64,000 nt of DNA from UBA6059 sp040219045. GTDB taxonomy: Bacteria > Bacteroidota > Bacteroidia > Cytophagales > Cyclobacteriaceae. Below are positions 1 to 8,380 of this stretch, in pieces. A model generated the notes under the pieces. It was not told where the DNA came from and did not search any database. It was given only the letters and a program-made list of their open reading frames with translations. Position 1 is the stretch's first letter; the number at the start of each line of letters is the position of its first letter. A program made the position numbers and the translations under genes. The stretch lies in contig OZ245881.1 of assembly GCA_965229505.1 (NCBI GenBank), positions 744,001 to 808,000 on the forward strand, in the 5' to 3' direction.

Positions 1-203
1 ACGGCTATCAGTGGTGGGTACCTAAGCATCAAGACGGACGAGCAGAGGTCTTCGCTGGCAATGGGTATGGCGGGCAGTTTGTAATGGTAGCACCAGCCTA
101 TGATTTGCTCGTTGTTTTCAATGGCTGGAACATCCATGGTCAGCCTGAAAAATCGACCTGGCGAGCATTGGAGGAGCGAATACTTCCAAATACAAAGCTG
201 TAA
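1..203 (+). CDS. Serine hydrolase (beta-lactamase family), C-terminal fragment
   Basis: The window opens inside this gene; the reading frame starts at base 3 and ends at TAA 201-203, leaving about 66 residues. The visible part has a GYQWW motif followed by a segment reading VFAGNGYGGQFVMVAP and then a hydrophobic strand LLVVFNGW. This order is typical of the last beta strands of class C beta-lactamase/penicillin-binding-like serine hydrolases, where the GNGGQ-type stretch follows the KTG-equivalent motif. The catalytic SxxK and YxN motifs lie upstream, outside the window, so substrate and activity cannot be judged. It is followed 35 bases later by a BNR-repeat gene on the same strand. Confidence 0.7.
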   Translation, partial: GYQWWVPKHQDGRAEVFAGNGYGGQFVMVAPAYDLLVVFNGWNIHGQPEKSTWRALEERILPNTKL

Positions 204-238
204 CCCCGATCAGTCAAAAAGTCCCATATCGATTACTT

Positions 239-1546
239 ATGGTAGTGAGAGGCTTGAGGTTGTTCTTAATCTCGATTGTGAATGCTCTCCACAACCTTCG
301 CGGCTTGCAACCCAATGAGCTAACCACAGATGGTGCATGGTCTTGGTTTTCGGATCCTCGCGCTATCATCTTAGATAATATGATCTATGCAGGCTGGGTC
401 AAATCAAACGGCACTGTTGAAGCTGCCCGGTTTGACTTAGCTGAGGGCACTGTTCTGCGTACCACTCTTTACAAAAGGCTAGAGAGGGATGATCACAACA
501 ACCCAGCATTTGTGATCACAGGTAATGGGACTATACACGCCATGTATACCCGGCATAGCAAAAAATACCTATTTGTCAATATTATTGAGGGTAGCAATAA
601 ACATTTTCGCGCTAGCGAGCCAAAACTGATCTTCCCCTTCAGTGACGAACAACTGTCAACATATCCTCATAGTACCATCACTTATGCCAACCCTTACTAC
701 TTACAACAGGAAGAAAGGCTATACTGCTTTGGTCGATGGACAGGCTATAAACCTAACGTGATGTGGTCTGCTGATGACGGTGCTACCTGGTCCAAAAGCA
801 AAGTCTTTATTGCCAAAAATCCATTTAGGAGAGAAACCAGACCCTATTGTAAGTATTTCTCAGACGGCCAGGCTGGTATTCACATCATTTTCACGGATGA
901 TCATCCCCGCAACTGCCCTACTAACTCTGTGTATTATATGCGATTTGAAAATGAGAGTTTCTATCGCGCTGACGGCAGTCACATTTGTGATTTAAACAAT
1001 CTACCAATAGACCCGGAAGTAGCTACTGTCATCTATAGAGCAACTGAGTCAGAAGGCCGGGCATGGATAGCAGATGTGAGCGCATGCGAACTGGGTCATC
1101 CTGTGGTGTTGTATACCAAAAGCCCGAATACTAACAACCATCAATACTGGTATGGGAGGTACACCAAAGAGGGGTGGATCAATAGAAAGATCTGCGACGC
1201 TGGAAGTTGGTTTCCTCAAACCAAAGCAGGTCAAAAAGAGCAGGAACCCCATTATTTTGGCAATATGAGCATTCATCCTGCGAAGGCCAATGTAATATAC
1301 CTATCGAGGCGAGTCAATGGAGTATTTGAAATAGAACGGTGGGAAACACATGACGCTGGTGAGAGTTGGGCAACTGAACCAGTCACTTCCAATTCAGAAT
1401 ATGATAATGTAAGGCCTTATGTGCCTCGAGGACTCCAGGCTGGTCAAGATGAAATAGTACTATGGATGGAAAATAGAAAATACGTGCATTTTACGAATTT
1501 CAGAACGGCAATTAAATATTACATTCGTCGCGTTGATAGCACATGA
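239..1546 (+). CDS. BNR-repeat (BNR_4-type) putative exported protein
   Basis: 435 residues. A hydrophobic N-terminus (about residues 5-17) leads into a segment with WSWFSDPRAI, a typical opening of BNR_4 beta-propeller proteins. Asp-box-like repeats follow, for example SADDGATWSKSK near residue 180 and THDAGESWATEP near 375. Family members are sialidase- or polysaccharide-lyase-like propellers that usually act on glycans outside the cytoplasm; the substrate cannot be told from sequence. The ATG at 239 has no obvious Shine-Dalgarno sequence, which is common in Bacteroidota. The signal peptide is weak, so the exact start is uncertain. The methyltransferase-like gene begins 10 bases after the stop. 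Confidence 0.72.
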   Translation: MVVRGLRLFLISIVNALHNLRGLQPNELTTDGAWSWFSDPRAIILDNMIYAGWVKSNGTVEAARFDLAEGTVLRTTLYKRLERDDHNNPAFVITGNGTIHAMYTRHSKKYLFVNIIEGSNKHFRASEPKLIFPFSDEQLSTYPHSTITYANPYYLQQEERLYCFGRWTGYKPNVMWSADDGATWSKSKVFIAKNPFRRETRPYCKYFSDGQAGIHIIFTDDHPRNCPTNSVYYMRFENESFYRADGSHICDLNNLPIDPEVATVIYRATESEGRAWIADVSACELGHPVVLYTKSPNTNNHQYWYGRYTKEGWINRKICDAGSWFPQTKAGQKEQEPHYFGNMSIHPAKANVIYLSRRVNGVFEIERWETHDAGESWATEPVTSNSEYDNVRPYVPRGLQAGQDEIVLWMENRKYVHFTNFRTAIKYYIRRVDST

Positions 1547-1556
1547 CCGCCTATAA

Positions 1557-2285
1557 ATGGATTTAAATCATAGACTTAATCAAAAAGCTCCTTTCAGATA
1601 CTTCAAAAAGAAAGTCTACGCTCTGCTGAATGTATTGACATTTAAATCAACAAGAGCATATTTTCAGCGCCTGCGCCTCGGTTACCAGTTGGTCACACTC
1701 ACTGATTCCTACCTGGTAGAATCCGGGTTTGTCCAATCGACACTCAGCAACTCATTGACCGATAGGGATGGAAACCATATACCCTGGATGAATTATTCCT
1801 TCCTCGAATTTCTCCAGCCGAGGCTAAATAAAGCGCAAGTAGTCTTTGAATATGGCTCTGGTGCCTCTACCCTCTTTTTCTCCAGGCACACGCATCGCAT
1901 CATCTCGGTAGAGACAAATAAAAGCTGGTACGAGCAAGTGTGTGGGCAGCTGGCCAGTGCATATCCAAATACATGCATACATCTTGAAGAACTCAATGAA
2001 AACTATCACAAGGCTATCGAAAAATATATGGAGCCTAAATCTTGTGATATAATCATAATAGATGGTCGTCAAAGGGTAGCATCAGCCATGCACGCCTCGG
2101 ACTACTTATCCGATCAGGGGGTGGTCATCATTGATGATAGCCACCGGGAACAGTACCAGCCAGCCATAGACCACTACCTCAACAAAGGCTTTAAAGAACT
2201 CACAATCAAGGGAATCAAACCCACTAAACTCCATTCAGCCCAAACCACCATTCTTTACAGAGACAATAACTGTTTGGGCATTTGA
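1557..2285 (+). CDS. Class I SAM-dependent methyltransferase-like protein
   Basis: 242 residues. Near residue 95 the motif VVFEYGSGASTLFFS matches motif I (the glycine-rich SAM loop) of class I methyltransferases. It is followed by IISVETNKSWYEQV (acidic residue at the end of strand beta-2) and later by DIIIIDGRQR and VVIIDDSHRE, matching motifs IV and V. The N-terminal 70 residues are basic and amphipathic. Relatives often lie in surface-glycan or exopolysaccharide loci, but no glycosyltransferases are adjacent here, so the acceptor is unknown. It probably shares a transcript with the BNR gene just upstream. Confidence 0.65.
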   Translation: MDLNHRLNQKAPFRYFKKKVYALLNVLTFKSTRAYFQRLRLGYQLVTLTDSYLVESGFVQSTLSNSLTDRDGNHIPWMNYSFLEFLQPRLNKAQVVFEYGSGASTLFFSRHTHRIISVETNKSWYEQVCGQLASAYPNTCIHLEELNENYHKAIEKYMEPKSCDIIIIDGRQRVASAMHASDYLSDQGVVIIDDSHREQYQPAIDHYLNKGFKELTIKGIKPTKLHSAQTTILYRDNNCLGI

Positions 2286-2631
2286 CCTCTGTTTTGAGTG
2301 GCGAAATATTATTCTGCTACCTTCGCATGCAAGTAATACTACATGAGTTTCTATCGTTAAGAACTCCGCAATGCCTTAGCTGAAAGCATGCGCGTGACTA
2401 CACCTCATCCTACTCTGCCATTCCATTTGGAGCACAGCTATGTCTCAAAAAGTTTTCTATCAGATTGAGCAGCTCCTTGATACTAATGTGACACTCACAG
2501 CGTAAGAACTAACATTGCCTATATGGCCACCTCTACCTGAAATCTTATCATATAGAACTGCGTGTCATTCTTGATTTCGGTGTATGAAAAATCGCTTTGG
2601 GCCTTCAAATTTTGATGGTCAATTCTTCAAT

Positions 2632-2686
2632 GTTAAGCTAGTGTTACCAATTTAATAACCCAAGGTTATCAATTTAGTAATGCACA
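2632..2686 (+). promoter_or_regulatory. 11-bp-periodic direct-repeat array, Pho-box-like
   Basis: Five consecutive 11-base units begin at 2632, 2643, 2654, 2665 and 2676. Their first five bases are GTTAA, GTTAC, AATAA, GTTAT and AGTAA. Units 2 and 4 (2643-2660 and 2665-2682) match at 14 of 18 bases with a 22-base offset. Known PhoB/PhoP sites are 6-7-base direct repeats at 11-base period (TTAACA-like in Bacillus). Its position 61 bases before the start of a phosphate transporter fits an activator site just upstream of a promoter. The regulator is inferred, not seen. Confidence 0.4.
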
Positions 2687-2713
2687 CTTAATCTACTCTG
2701 TTTAATTTGCACC

Positions 2714-2721
2714 GAACTTTG
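2714..2721 (+). promoter_or_regulatory. Candidate -7 element of Na/Pi transporter gene
   Basis: GAACTTTG matches the Bacteroidota -7 consensus TAnnTTTG at all fixed positions except the first. It lies 25 bases before the ATG and 27 bases after the 11-bp-periodic array. No convincing -33 TTTG is present, as expected for an activator-dependent promoter. Confidence 0.3.
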
Positions 2722-2746
2722 CGCCACCAAATAACCTAAGAACATC

Positions 2747-4474
2747 ATGACATTCGGATTGCTTGAAGTCCTCAATCTCCTCGGATCATTGGCTTTTTTC
2801 ATCTACGGGATGAAGGTTATGAGCGAATCGATACAGAAAGTAGCCGGCTCAGAAATGAGACGAATTCTGTCATCAATGACCTCTAATCGGTTCAAGGCAG
2901 TCTTAACGGGATTTTTGATCACTGGCTTAGTTCAATCCTCCTCGGCGACTACAGTGCTGGTAGTCAGCTTTGTTAATGCCGGACTTTTGTCGTTGATGGA
3001 ATCTATCGGTGTGATCATGGGGGCTAACATAGGTACGACCATCACCGCATGGCTCATCTCCATAGTCGGGTTCAAGGTCAAGATTTCGAGCTACGCACTT
3101 CCCATCATTGCTCTGGCATTTCCACTGCTCTTTTTTAGCAGAGACAAATTAAAATCCTGGGGTGAAGTCTTTATAGGTTTTGCGCTATTGTTCATGGGAC
3201 TGGCTTTTCTGAAAGATGCCGTTCCTGATCTAAAGTCCAATCCGGAAATATTGGAATTTCTGGGGAACTACACAGACATGGGCTTCATGTCAATCCTTCT
3301 TTTTGTGCTAATTGGTACGACATTGACGGTAGCGGTCCAGTCCTCAAGTGCGGCCATGGCGCTGACGCTGGTCATGGCAAATAATGGATGGGTTCCATTT
3401 GAACTTGCAGCTGCCATGGTATTGGGCGAAAATATCGGAACTACCATAACTGCTAACCTTGCGGCCATTGTAGGTAATGTTCACGCTAAGCGCGCTGCAT
3501 TTGCTCACTTTATATTCAACATTTTTGGTGTGGTTTGGATCATTCTTCTCATTCACCCGGTAGTGGGTCTCATAGATTCCTACATGGTGAGTAGCGGTAG
3601 TGCTGGCCCGCTGGCTGATCCTACAGCTATCCCTTTTGGGCTATCGATATTTCACACTTTGTTTAATGTGGTGAACACTTTCTTACTCATCTGGTTTGTT
3701 CCTTTCATCGGTAAAGTCGCCATCTCTACCGTCAAATCGCATGGGGATGATGAAGAGTTCAATCTGGAGTTTATAGGTACAGGGCTGATGAGTACTGCTG
3801 AACTCTCACTGGAAGAAGCGCAAAAAGAAACGGCCCTTTTCGGGAAAACCGTAAAGAGAATGATGAAGCTTTTCTGTGAACTTCTTGATGAAACCAAGCC
3901 CAAGAAGATCAAAAAGCTTCACAAAAAAATGAGAGAGTACGAGGAGATCACCGATCAACTCGAAACGGAAATATCAAACTATCTCAGCAAAGTAGCTGAT
4001 GGCAGTCTCAGTCATAAAACTTCCTCAAGGTTAGTGAGTATCCTGAGTATCATCAATGATTTAGAACGAGTGGGTGACGTGTTTTTCCAAATGTCAAAAG
4101 ACATTGAAGCAAGGAAAAAAGATGATACGACATTTTCCAAACGACAAAGAGCTAATCTGGAAAAAATGCTGATCCTCGTGGAAGATGCCATCAAAATTAT
4201 GAATGAAAACCTCGATCAGGAGTATTCCACTGTAAGTTTTGATAAGGCATTATTCGCAGAACAAGAAATCAATACCACAAGAAACAAGCTAAAAAAGGAG
4301 CTCCTGGAACAAATGGAAGCCAAAAATTATGACATTAAGATTGGTGCCCTCTACAAAGATCTTTTTCAGTCGCTGGAGAAAGTCGGAGATCACATCGTAA
4401 ACGTGACAGAGGCCATTACCGGTGAATCTGAGAGAAGTCTCAGGAAGGCTAGCCTTGAGGAATCAGAAGCTTGA
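2747..4474 (+). CDS. Na/Pi cotransporter family protein with PhoU-like C-terminus
   Basis: 575 residues. The first ~330 residues form the NptA/Na_Pi_cotrans domain with two inverted QSSSA repeats: VQSSSATTVLVVSF near residue 62 and VQSSSAAMALTLVM near 197. Each is followed by a GxNIGTTIT motif (GANIGTTITAW and GENIGTTITAN), the family hallmark of the substrate/ion site. About eight membrane segments can be drawn. From about residue 345 the protein is a soluble helical PhoU-like domain rich in Glu and Lys. It should import phosphate with sodium at the inner membrane. The upstream Pho-box-like array suggests induction by phosphate limitation. Confidence 0.9.
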   Translation: MTFGLLEVLNLLGSLAFFIYGMKVMSESIQKVAGSEMRRILSSMTSNRFKAVLTGFLITGLVQSSSATTVLVVSFVNAGLLSLMESIGVIMGANIGTTITAWLISIVGFKVKISSYALPIIALAFPLLFFSRDKLKSWGEVFIGFALLFMGLAFLKDAVPDLKSNPEILEFLGNYTDMGFMSILLFVLIGTTLTVAVQSSSAAMALTLVMANNGWVPFELAAAMVLGENIGTTITANLAAIVGNVHAKRAAFAHFIFNIFGVVWIILLIHPVVGLIDSYMVSSGSAGPLADPTAIPFGLSIFHTLFNVVNTFLLIWFVPFIGKVAISTVKSHGDDEEFNLEFIGTGLMSTAELSLEEAQKETALFGKTVKRMMKLFCELLDETKPKKIKKLHKKMREYEEITDQLETEISNYLSKVADGSLSHKTSSRLVSILSIINDLERVGDVFFQMSKDIEARKKDDTTFSKRQRANLEKMLILVEDAIKIMNENLDQEYSTVSFDKALFAEQEINTTRNKLKKELLEQMEAKNYDIKIGALYKDLFQSLEKVGDHIVNVTEAITGESERSLRKASLEESEA

Positions 4475-4536
4475 AATCAGTGTTTTGGGATAAAACTGTA
4501 ATGCGGATATAGCGTACTAATGCGCGATATATTAAT

Positions 4537-4546
4537 GTTAGGCAGC
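4537..4546. repeat. Left arm of 10-bp inverted repeat flanking the 4572-5174 gene
   Basis: GTTAGGCAGC here is the exact reverse complement of GCTGCCTAAC at 5175-5184, and the pair brackets one gene. GTTAGGC fits the integron attC R' consensus GTTRRRY. A short imperfect hairpin (ATATAGCG 4507-4514 with CGCGATAT 4523-4530) lies just upstream. No integrase gene is in the window. Confidence 0.4.
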
Positions 4547-4571
4547 ACATCAGAACGGACAATCAGCATAT

Positions 4572-5174
4572 ATGAAAGTAATTCAATTATCAGCAATTAT
4601 ATTTATCGTCATAAATGGTTGCAATGGCCAATCGAAGAAAACAGAATTCAGAACTTTCAAAGACGATCAAATGGGATGGTCGGTCGATTATCCTGACTAT
4701 TTAAGAATTCTTTCTGATACAGAAATAGCGGCTTATGAAGGACGAGTAGAAGGCTCGCTTGAAGAAACTATTGGAGAGGAAATTGAATATAATCACCAGA
4801 ATCTCATTTGGTTGTTGAAAGATAGGTTCAACTCTTTTAGCTCAAACTCTCAACCCTATGATTCTGAGATTGATGGTCCATTTGAAGAAAATCAAAAGAT
4901 GCTTAACGAAACAATTTTAGAGACCTACAAAAATCAAGGGATCGAATTCGATAGCGAATTTGGCACTTATAATATCGATGGTCTCGGATTCAGCAGTATG
5001 ACAACCAAACTTTATACTCCTGATCGAAGTAAAGTAATACTAACCCAGATAGTTTTTGAACGGCTGTTTAGTAATTCTCGGACATTAACACTCAACATCA
5101 ATTATAACAACCCGATGGATAAAGAAATTCTTATGAAGATTGTTGATTCGAGCAAACTAACCATTAGAAATTAA
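4572..5174 (+). CDS. Hypothetical lipoprotein of an AT-rich accessory stretch
   Basis: 200 residues. The N-terminus MKVIQLSAIIFIVINGC is a short signal sequence ending in a plausible lipobox (VINGC, Cys17), so the mature protein is probably membrane-anchored outside the cytoplasm. The rest is soluble and acidic, with a WSVDYPDYL motif near residue 35 and a C-terminal stretch TLTLNINYNNP before a final IVDSSKLTI. I do not recognise the family; the pattern recalls small PsbP-like/DUF lipoproteins that begin with 'GWSxxYP', but this is weak. The stop codon abuts the right arm of a 10-bp inverted repeat whose left arm lies 25 bases before the start. Confidence 0.6.
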   Translation: MKVIQLSAIIFIVINGCNGQSKKTEFRTFKDDQMGWSVDYPDYLRILSDTEIAAYEGRVEGSLEETIGEEIEYNHQNLIWLLKDRFNSFSSNSQPYDSEIDGPFEENQKMLNETILETYKNQGIEFDSEFGTYNIDGLGFSSMTTKLYTPDRSKVILTQIVFERLFSNSRTLTLNINYNNPMDKEILMKIVDSSKLTIRN

Positions 5175-5184
5175 GCTGCCTAAC
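5175..5184. repeat. Right arm of 10-bp inverted repeat flanking the 4572-5174 gene
   Basis: GCTGCCTAAC begins at the base after the TAA stop of the hypothetical lipoprotein gene and is the reverse complement of 4537-4546. GCCTAAC fits the attC R'' consensus RYYYAAC and continues as AAACGC, as in several known attC sites. A matching GTTAGGC was not found before the next gene; the nearest is GTTAGTG at 5301. Confidence 0.4.
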
Positions 5185-5358
5185 AAACGCTGATGAATGA
5201 ATGAATGGGGTTTTATCTGTCAGGATATTTTCGTAGGGATTGGAAAGTCCGCCACAATTAATAATTTTAAATCAAGGCGTGGCTTTGAGGAGCTGGAGAG
5301 GTTAGTGTTTTCTAATCCCCCACTCATCATAGCTGGTTGTTGTTCTTAATAAAATCAG

Positions 5359-5955
5359 ATGAGTGAATTAGATTTTGGAATATTTAAGGATTTTTGGAAT
5401 GGATATCCAAATCACTTGCCTTTAATGGGGCTTCATAATGACAATAATGAACCTTCTGAATGGAATCTCAATAAGAGTTTAGAAAGACTCGACATAATTT
5501 GCGATGGGAATGACCGACAGCTAATTATCGAAGGAATTCACAAGCTTTTAGATAACGAAGATTGGAGACCTCACTTAGTTGCGATTATGGCATCTTTCAA
5601 ACTAACGCCAAAAGAGCAAAATGAGTTAATCCCTGAATTATGGATTAGATTAGAAAAAGGCTCTTGGATTAGTCCACAAATTCTTTCAGTCCTCTCAATT
5701 ATTGATAACGAATTTGAGTTGAAAGCAAATGAGATTCTAAACAATGGATTTAAAGTCAATTATTCCCCTATGGGAATGGCTGAACATCATAGTGCAAGAG
5801 GACCGGAAGGTTCTGAAGAGGCATCTGAAAAAGTGATTAGTTCGATTAACACTTTACTGGCGAATAAAGGTGACGATTTTGGGTGGAAAGAAAATCTTAT
5901 TCGTTTAATTGAAAACAAAAGATTTAAAATAAATACTAAGCACAACACTATGTAA
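5359..5955 (+). CDS. Hypothetical protein (orphan, helical)
   Basis: 198 residues, with no signal peptide or membrane segment. It looks predominantly alpha-helical. The middle (DDxDWRPHLVAIMASF near residue 65, then ELIPELWIRLEKGSWISPQ) recalls immunity-protein or HEAT-like folds of Bacteroidota, but no family can be named. The C-terminal part contains a HHSARGPEGSEEA loop that is more polar. AT-rich codon use compared with the helicase downstream and the absence of a functional partner suggest an accessory gene. It ends 65 bases before the next orphan gene. Confidence 0.55.
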   Translation: MSELDFGIFKDFWNGYPNHLPLMGLHNDNNEPSEWNLNKSLERLDIICDGNDRQLIIEGIHKLLDNEDWRPHLVAIMASFKLTPKEQNELIPELWIRLEKGSWISPQILSVLSIIDNEFELKANEILNNGFKVNYSPMGMAEHHSARGPEGSEEASEKVISSINTLLANKGDDFGWKENLIRLIENKRFKINTKHNTM

Positions 5956-6020
5956 AATTCATTTTACATTAATCGTTAGTTGTCGCGTCTTCAAAACACA
6001 TATTACCAATCCGAACAGTC

Positions 6021-6371
6021 ATGAACTCATCAGATCAGAAACTCATCGAAGCTTGGCAGTCGGCTTCAGAAGATCTGGGAATTGAGATCGAGACGAACTT
6101 TGTTTTGAATACTGAAGAAGGAAAAGTTAATTATCCAGTTTTTGTCAAGAACTTTGGAAGAAAGAGAGGAACTATTGTTGCAAGACATGAACTCTTTCTG
6201 GACTTCCCTATGCCCAAACACAAGCAATATTATATTTCAGCTGTTAATGCTGAAATCTATTCCAACTACAATCGAGAATACTTTATAGAAACCCTTGAAG
6301 ACTGGGGATACTTTGGATCTGATTCAAACAAACCAATTTGGTACGAGGGAAGAAATTATAAGAACGGCTAA
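6021..6371 (+). CDS. Hypothetical small protein (orphan)
   Basis: 116 residues, soluble, no signal sequence. It has a beta-rich centre (IETNFVLNTEEGKVNYPVF) and an aromatic C-terminus (AEIYSNYNREYFIETLEDW then GYFGSDSNKPIWYEGRNY). The size and Tyr/Trp-rich end resemble small immunity-type or cassette-borne proteins, but I do not recognise a family. GTTAGTTG occurs at 5980-5987, upstream of the start, echoing the GTTAGG motif before the first gene of this stretch. The next gene on the right is a conserved helicase 330 bases away. Confidence 0.5.
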   Translation: MNSSDQKLIEAWQSASEDLGIEIETNFVLNTEEGKVNYPVFVKNFGRKRGTIVARHELFLDFPMPKHKQYYISAVNAEIYSNYNREYFIETLEDWGYFGSDSNKPIWYEGRNYKNG

Positions 6372-6701
6372 AGCAACATCTAGCATTGGATATGTACGCA
6401 TATGCGAACTGAGCATTTAGCCAGTTTTGTTAGAACTCGACCGTGAATTTGCCGCTGATGAAACCGATCTGATTTCTACAAACCTCAGTTCATAGGAGTT
6501 TTTATCTTATGAACGCACTCTCCTCAATACTTTGGAAGCACTGGCAGACTTCACTATTTGGCTGCTATTAGCCAGTGGAGCGCACGCAGTGCCATTCACG
6601 GACTTTCAAGAAGCCAAAACAGGGCTCAAGCCTATTCGATAAATTCCCTATACCTGTCCCAATAATTCCGATAGTCAGACCATCCTATCTACCTTTGTCC
6701 G
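6372..6701. other. Intergenic stretch before DEAD-box helicase
   Basis: 330 bases with no reading frame I would support. The right end holds the -7 element at 6690-6697. The rest has scattered stops in all frames and no obvious repeat or terminator. Confidence 0.4.
6690..6697 (+). promoter_or_regulatory. -7 element (TAnnTTTG) of helicase gene
   Basis: TACCTTTG is a perfect match to the Bacteroidota -7 consensus and ends only four bases before the ATG at 6702. Transcription would then start at or beside the start codon, giving a leaderless or nearly leaderless mRNA. No good -33 TTTG is seen. Confidence 0.45.
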
Positions 6702-8009
6702 ATGATAGGAAAGAACAAAGCAGCCATTCTCGCTAAGCTGGGGATCAAGGCCTTGAATGCAATGCAGGAGCGTGCACATGCAGCCATCAGCACCGGCGAT
6801 GAGGTCGTACTGCTCTCTCCTACCGGTACTGGCAAGACGCTGGCCTTTTTACTGCCCATCATTGAGAAGCTGGATCCTGAGCTACAAGCCGTGCAGGCCA
6901 TGGTGCTCGTACCCTCACGCGAGCTGGCCATCCAGATAGAGCAGGTCTTTCGCGAAATGGGAAGCGGCTACAAAGCCACGGCCGTTTATGGCGGCCGGTC
7001 CGGCTCGAAAGACAAGCTTGAGCTCAAGCACCCGCCTGCCTTACTTATCGGTACGCCCGGACGGGTGGCGGATCATATCAGACGTGACAATATCGAGACC
7101 CGATATATCAAGACCCTCGTCCTTGATGAGTTTGACAAATCCCTGGAGGTGGGCTTCACCGAAGAAATGAAGGAAATCGTCAGCGCGCTGCGTGATGTCA
7201 AAAAGAAGGTGCTGACCTCTGCCACTCAGCATGTAGCGATCCCTTCCTTCGTGCGCCTGAGCAATCCTACGCGGCTCAACTTCCTATCGGAATCTACCTC
7301 ACAGCTACAGCTTAAGTCGGTGGTCTCACCGGACAAAGACAGGCGCCCAACGCTCATCGAACTGCTCCGGCATATAGGAAAAAGGAATGGCATTATTTTT
7401 TGCAACTTCAAGGACAGCATCCAGGAAGTGAGTGATGCGCTTAGCAAGCAGCACATCGATCATGGCTGCTTCCACGGCGGGTTGGAGCAGATCGAGCGCG
7501 AGCGTGCCCTCATCAAATTCAGGAACGGCAGCTACAACCTGTTAGTTGCTACAGATCTGGCGGCCAGAGGGATCGACGTACCCAAAATGAATTTCATCAT
7601 TCATTACGAGCTTCCCCATACTGAAGCCGAATTCACCCATCGCAATGGAAGGAGTGCAAGGATGCACAGCGAAGGAACGGCCTATGTGCTCTACAGCAAG
7701 GATCAAAGACTTCCTGAATTCATCAATGTGGAGGCACCCATTGCGCTAGCGCCAAAAAAGGAAGTATTATCGAGCGACTGGGACACCCTTTTCGTATCAG
7801 GCGGGAGGAAGGACAAGATATCCAAAGGCGACATTGCGGGGCTGTTCTTCAAGCAGGGTCAATTGACAAAAGAGGAGCTCGGAGTGATTGAGTTGAAGCA
7901 AGACTGTGCTTTCGTCTCAGTACCCCGTGCCAAGTCCGACCAGCTTATCGCACAGCTGAACAACACCCGACTTAAGAAGAAAAAGGTGCGTATCACGCGG
8001 ATTGAATAG
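6702..8009 (+). CDS. DEAD-box ATP-dependent RNA helicase (DbpA/CsdA-type)
   Basis: 435 residues with all core helicase motifs in order: SPTGTGKT (motif I, ~39-46), VPSREL (Ia, ~70), GTPGR (Ib, ~117), LDEFD (motif II, 141-145), SAT (III, ~172), IIFCNF (IV, ~229), ATDLAARGID (V, ~285) and HRNGRSAR (VI, ~310). Motif II reads DEFD rather than DEAD, a tolerated variant. The last ~75 residues, after KGDIAGLFFKQGQL, match the DbpA-type RNA-binding domain (RRM-like fold), which in DbpA targets 23S rRNA. A role in ribosome assembly or cold adaptation is likely. It is expressed as a single gene. Confidence 0.9.
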   Translation: MIGKNKAAILAKLGIKALNAMQERAHAAISTGDEVVLLSPTGTGKTLAFLLPIIEKLDPELQAVQAMVLVPSRELAIQIEQVFREMGSGYKATAVYGGRSGSKDKLELKHPPALLIGTPGRVADHIRRDNIETRYIKTLVLDEFDKSLEVGFTEEMKEIVSALRDVKKKVLTSATQHVAIPSFVRLSNPTRLNFLSESTSQLQLKSVVSPDKDRRPTLIELLRHIGKRNGIIFCNFKDSIQEVSDALSKQHIDHGCFHGGLEQIERERALIKFRNGSYNLLVATDLAARGIDVPKMNFIIHYELPHTEAEFTHRNGRSARMHSEGTAYVLYSKDQRLPEFINVEAPIALAPKKEVLSSDWDTLFVSGGRKDKISKGDIAGLFFKQGQLTKEELGVIELKQDCAFVSVPRAKSDQLIAQLNNTRLKKKKVRITRIE

Positions 8010-8057
8010 GTGTGAAAGTAGTAGTAAAGAATTGTAATTCAACCACAGATCAGGACA

Positions 8058-8255
8058 ATGCAAAATCTGCTATTTGATTATATCTCCCAGTACATTTCCC
8101 TGACCGAGGATTGGTTGCTGGCGATTCCCAATGATCATTTTATCCATATTAAACAAAGCTTCAAAACCGACGATATTATTGAAATGGCTAAAACCACCAC
8201 CATTATTTTTACTTTAAGGGTCGCAATTGGAGGAAAGATGCTCCAATGGGATTAG
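8058..8255 (+). pseudogene. Fragment resembling N-terminus of a Crp/Fnr-type regulator
   Basis: A 65-codon frame begins MQNLLFDYISQYISLTEDW, very like the opening helix of Bacteroidota Crp/Fnr-family regulators, which typically begin with FDYISQYISLT. After about 30 residues the resemblance is lost, and there is no cyclic-nucleotide-binding barrel and no helix-turn-helix before the stop at 8255 or in the 125 bases beyond. I read this as a decayed remnant. It could instead be a small unrelated gene. It sits 48 bases downstream of the helicase. Confidence 0.35.
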
Positions 8256-8380
8256 ATCATTTTATTGTACCTTTCCTAGCAGAATTCTTGTGGGTAATGC
8301 AAAGCCTGGGATAATTAATTTGAAGCAGGCTAAAGACACAAATCCTTCAAAATAGTATTGATGATACTCGATAAAGAAAA

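Larger units (their letters stand above)
2286..2746. other. Intergenic region upstream of Na/Pi cotransporter gene
   Basis: 461 bases without a convincing gene. A TACCTTCG element at 2318-2325 resembles a Bacteroidota -7 box but is followed only by an 18-codon frame from ATG 2329. The right-hand part carries the periodic array at 2632-2686 and a candidate -7 element GAACTTTG at 2714-2721. No terminator hairpin was recognised after the methyltransferase-like gene. Confidence 0.5.
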
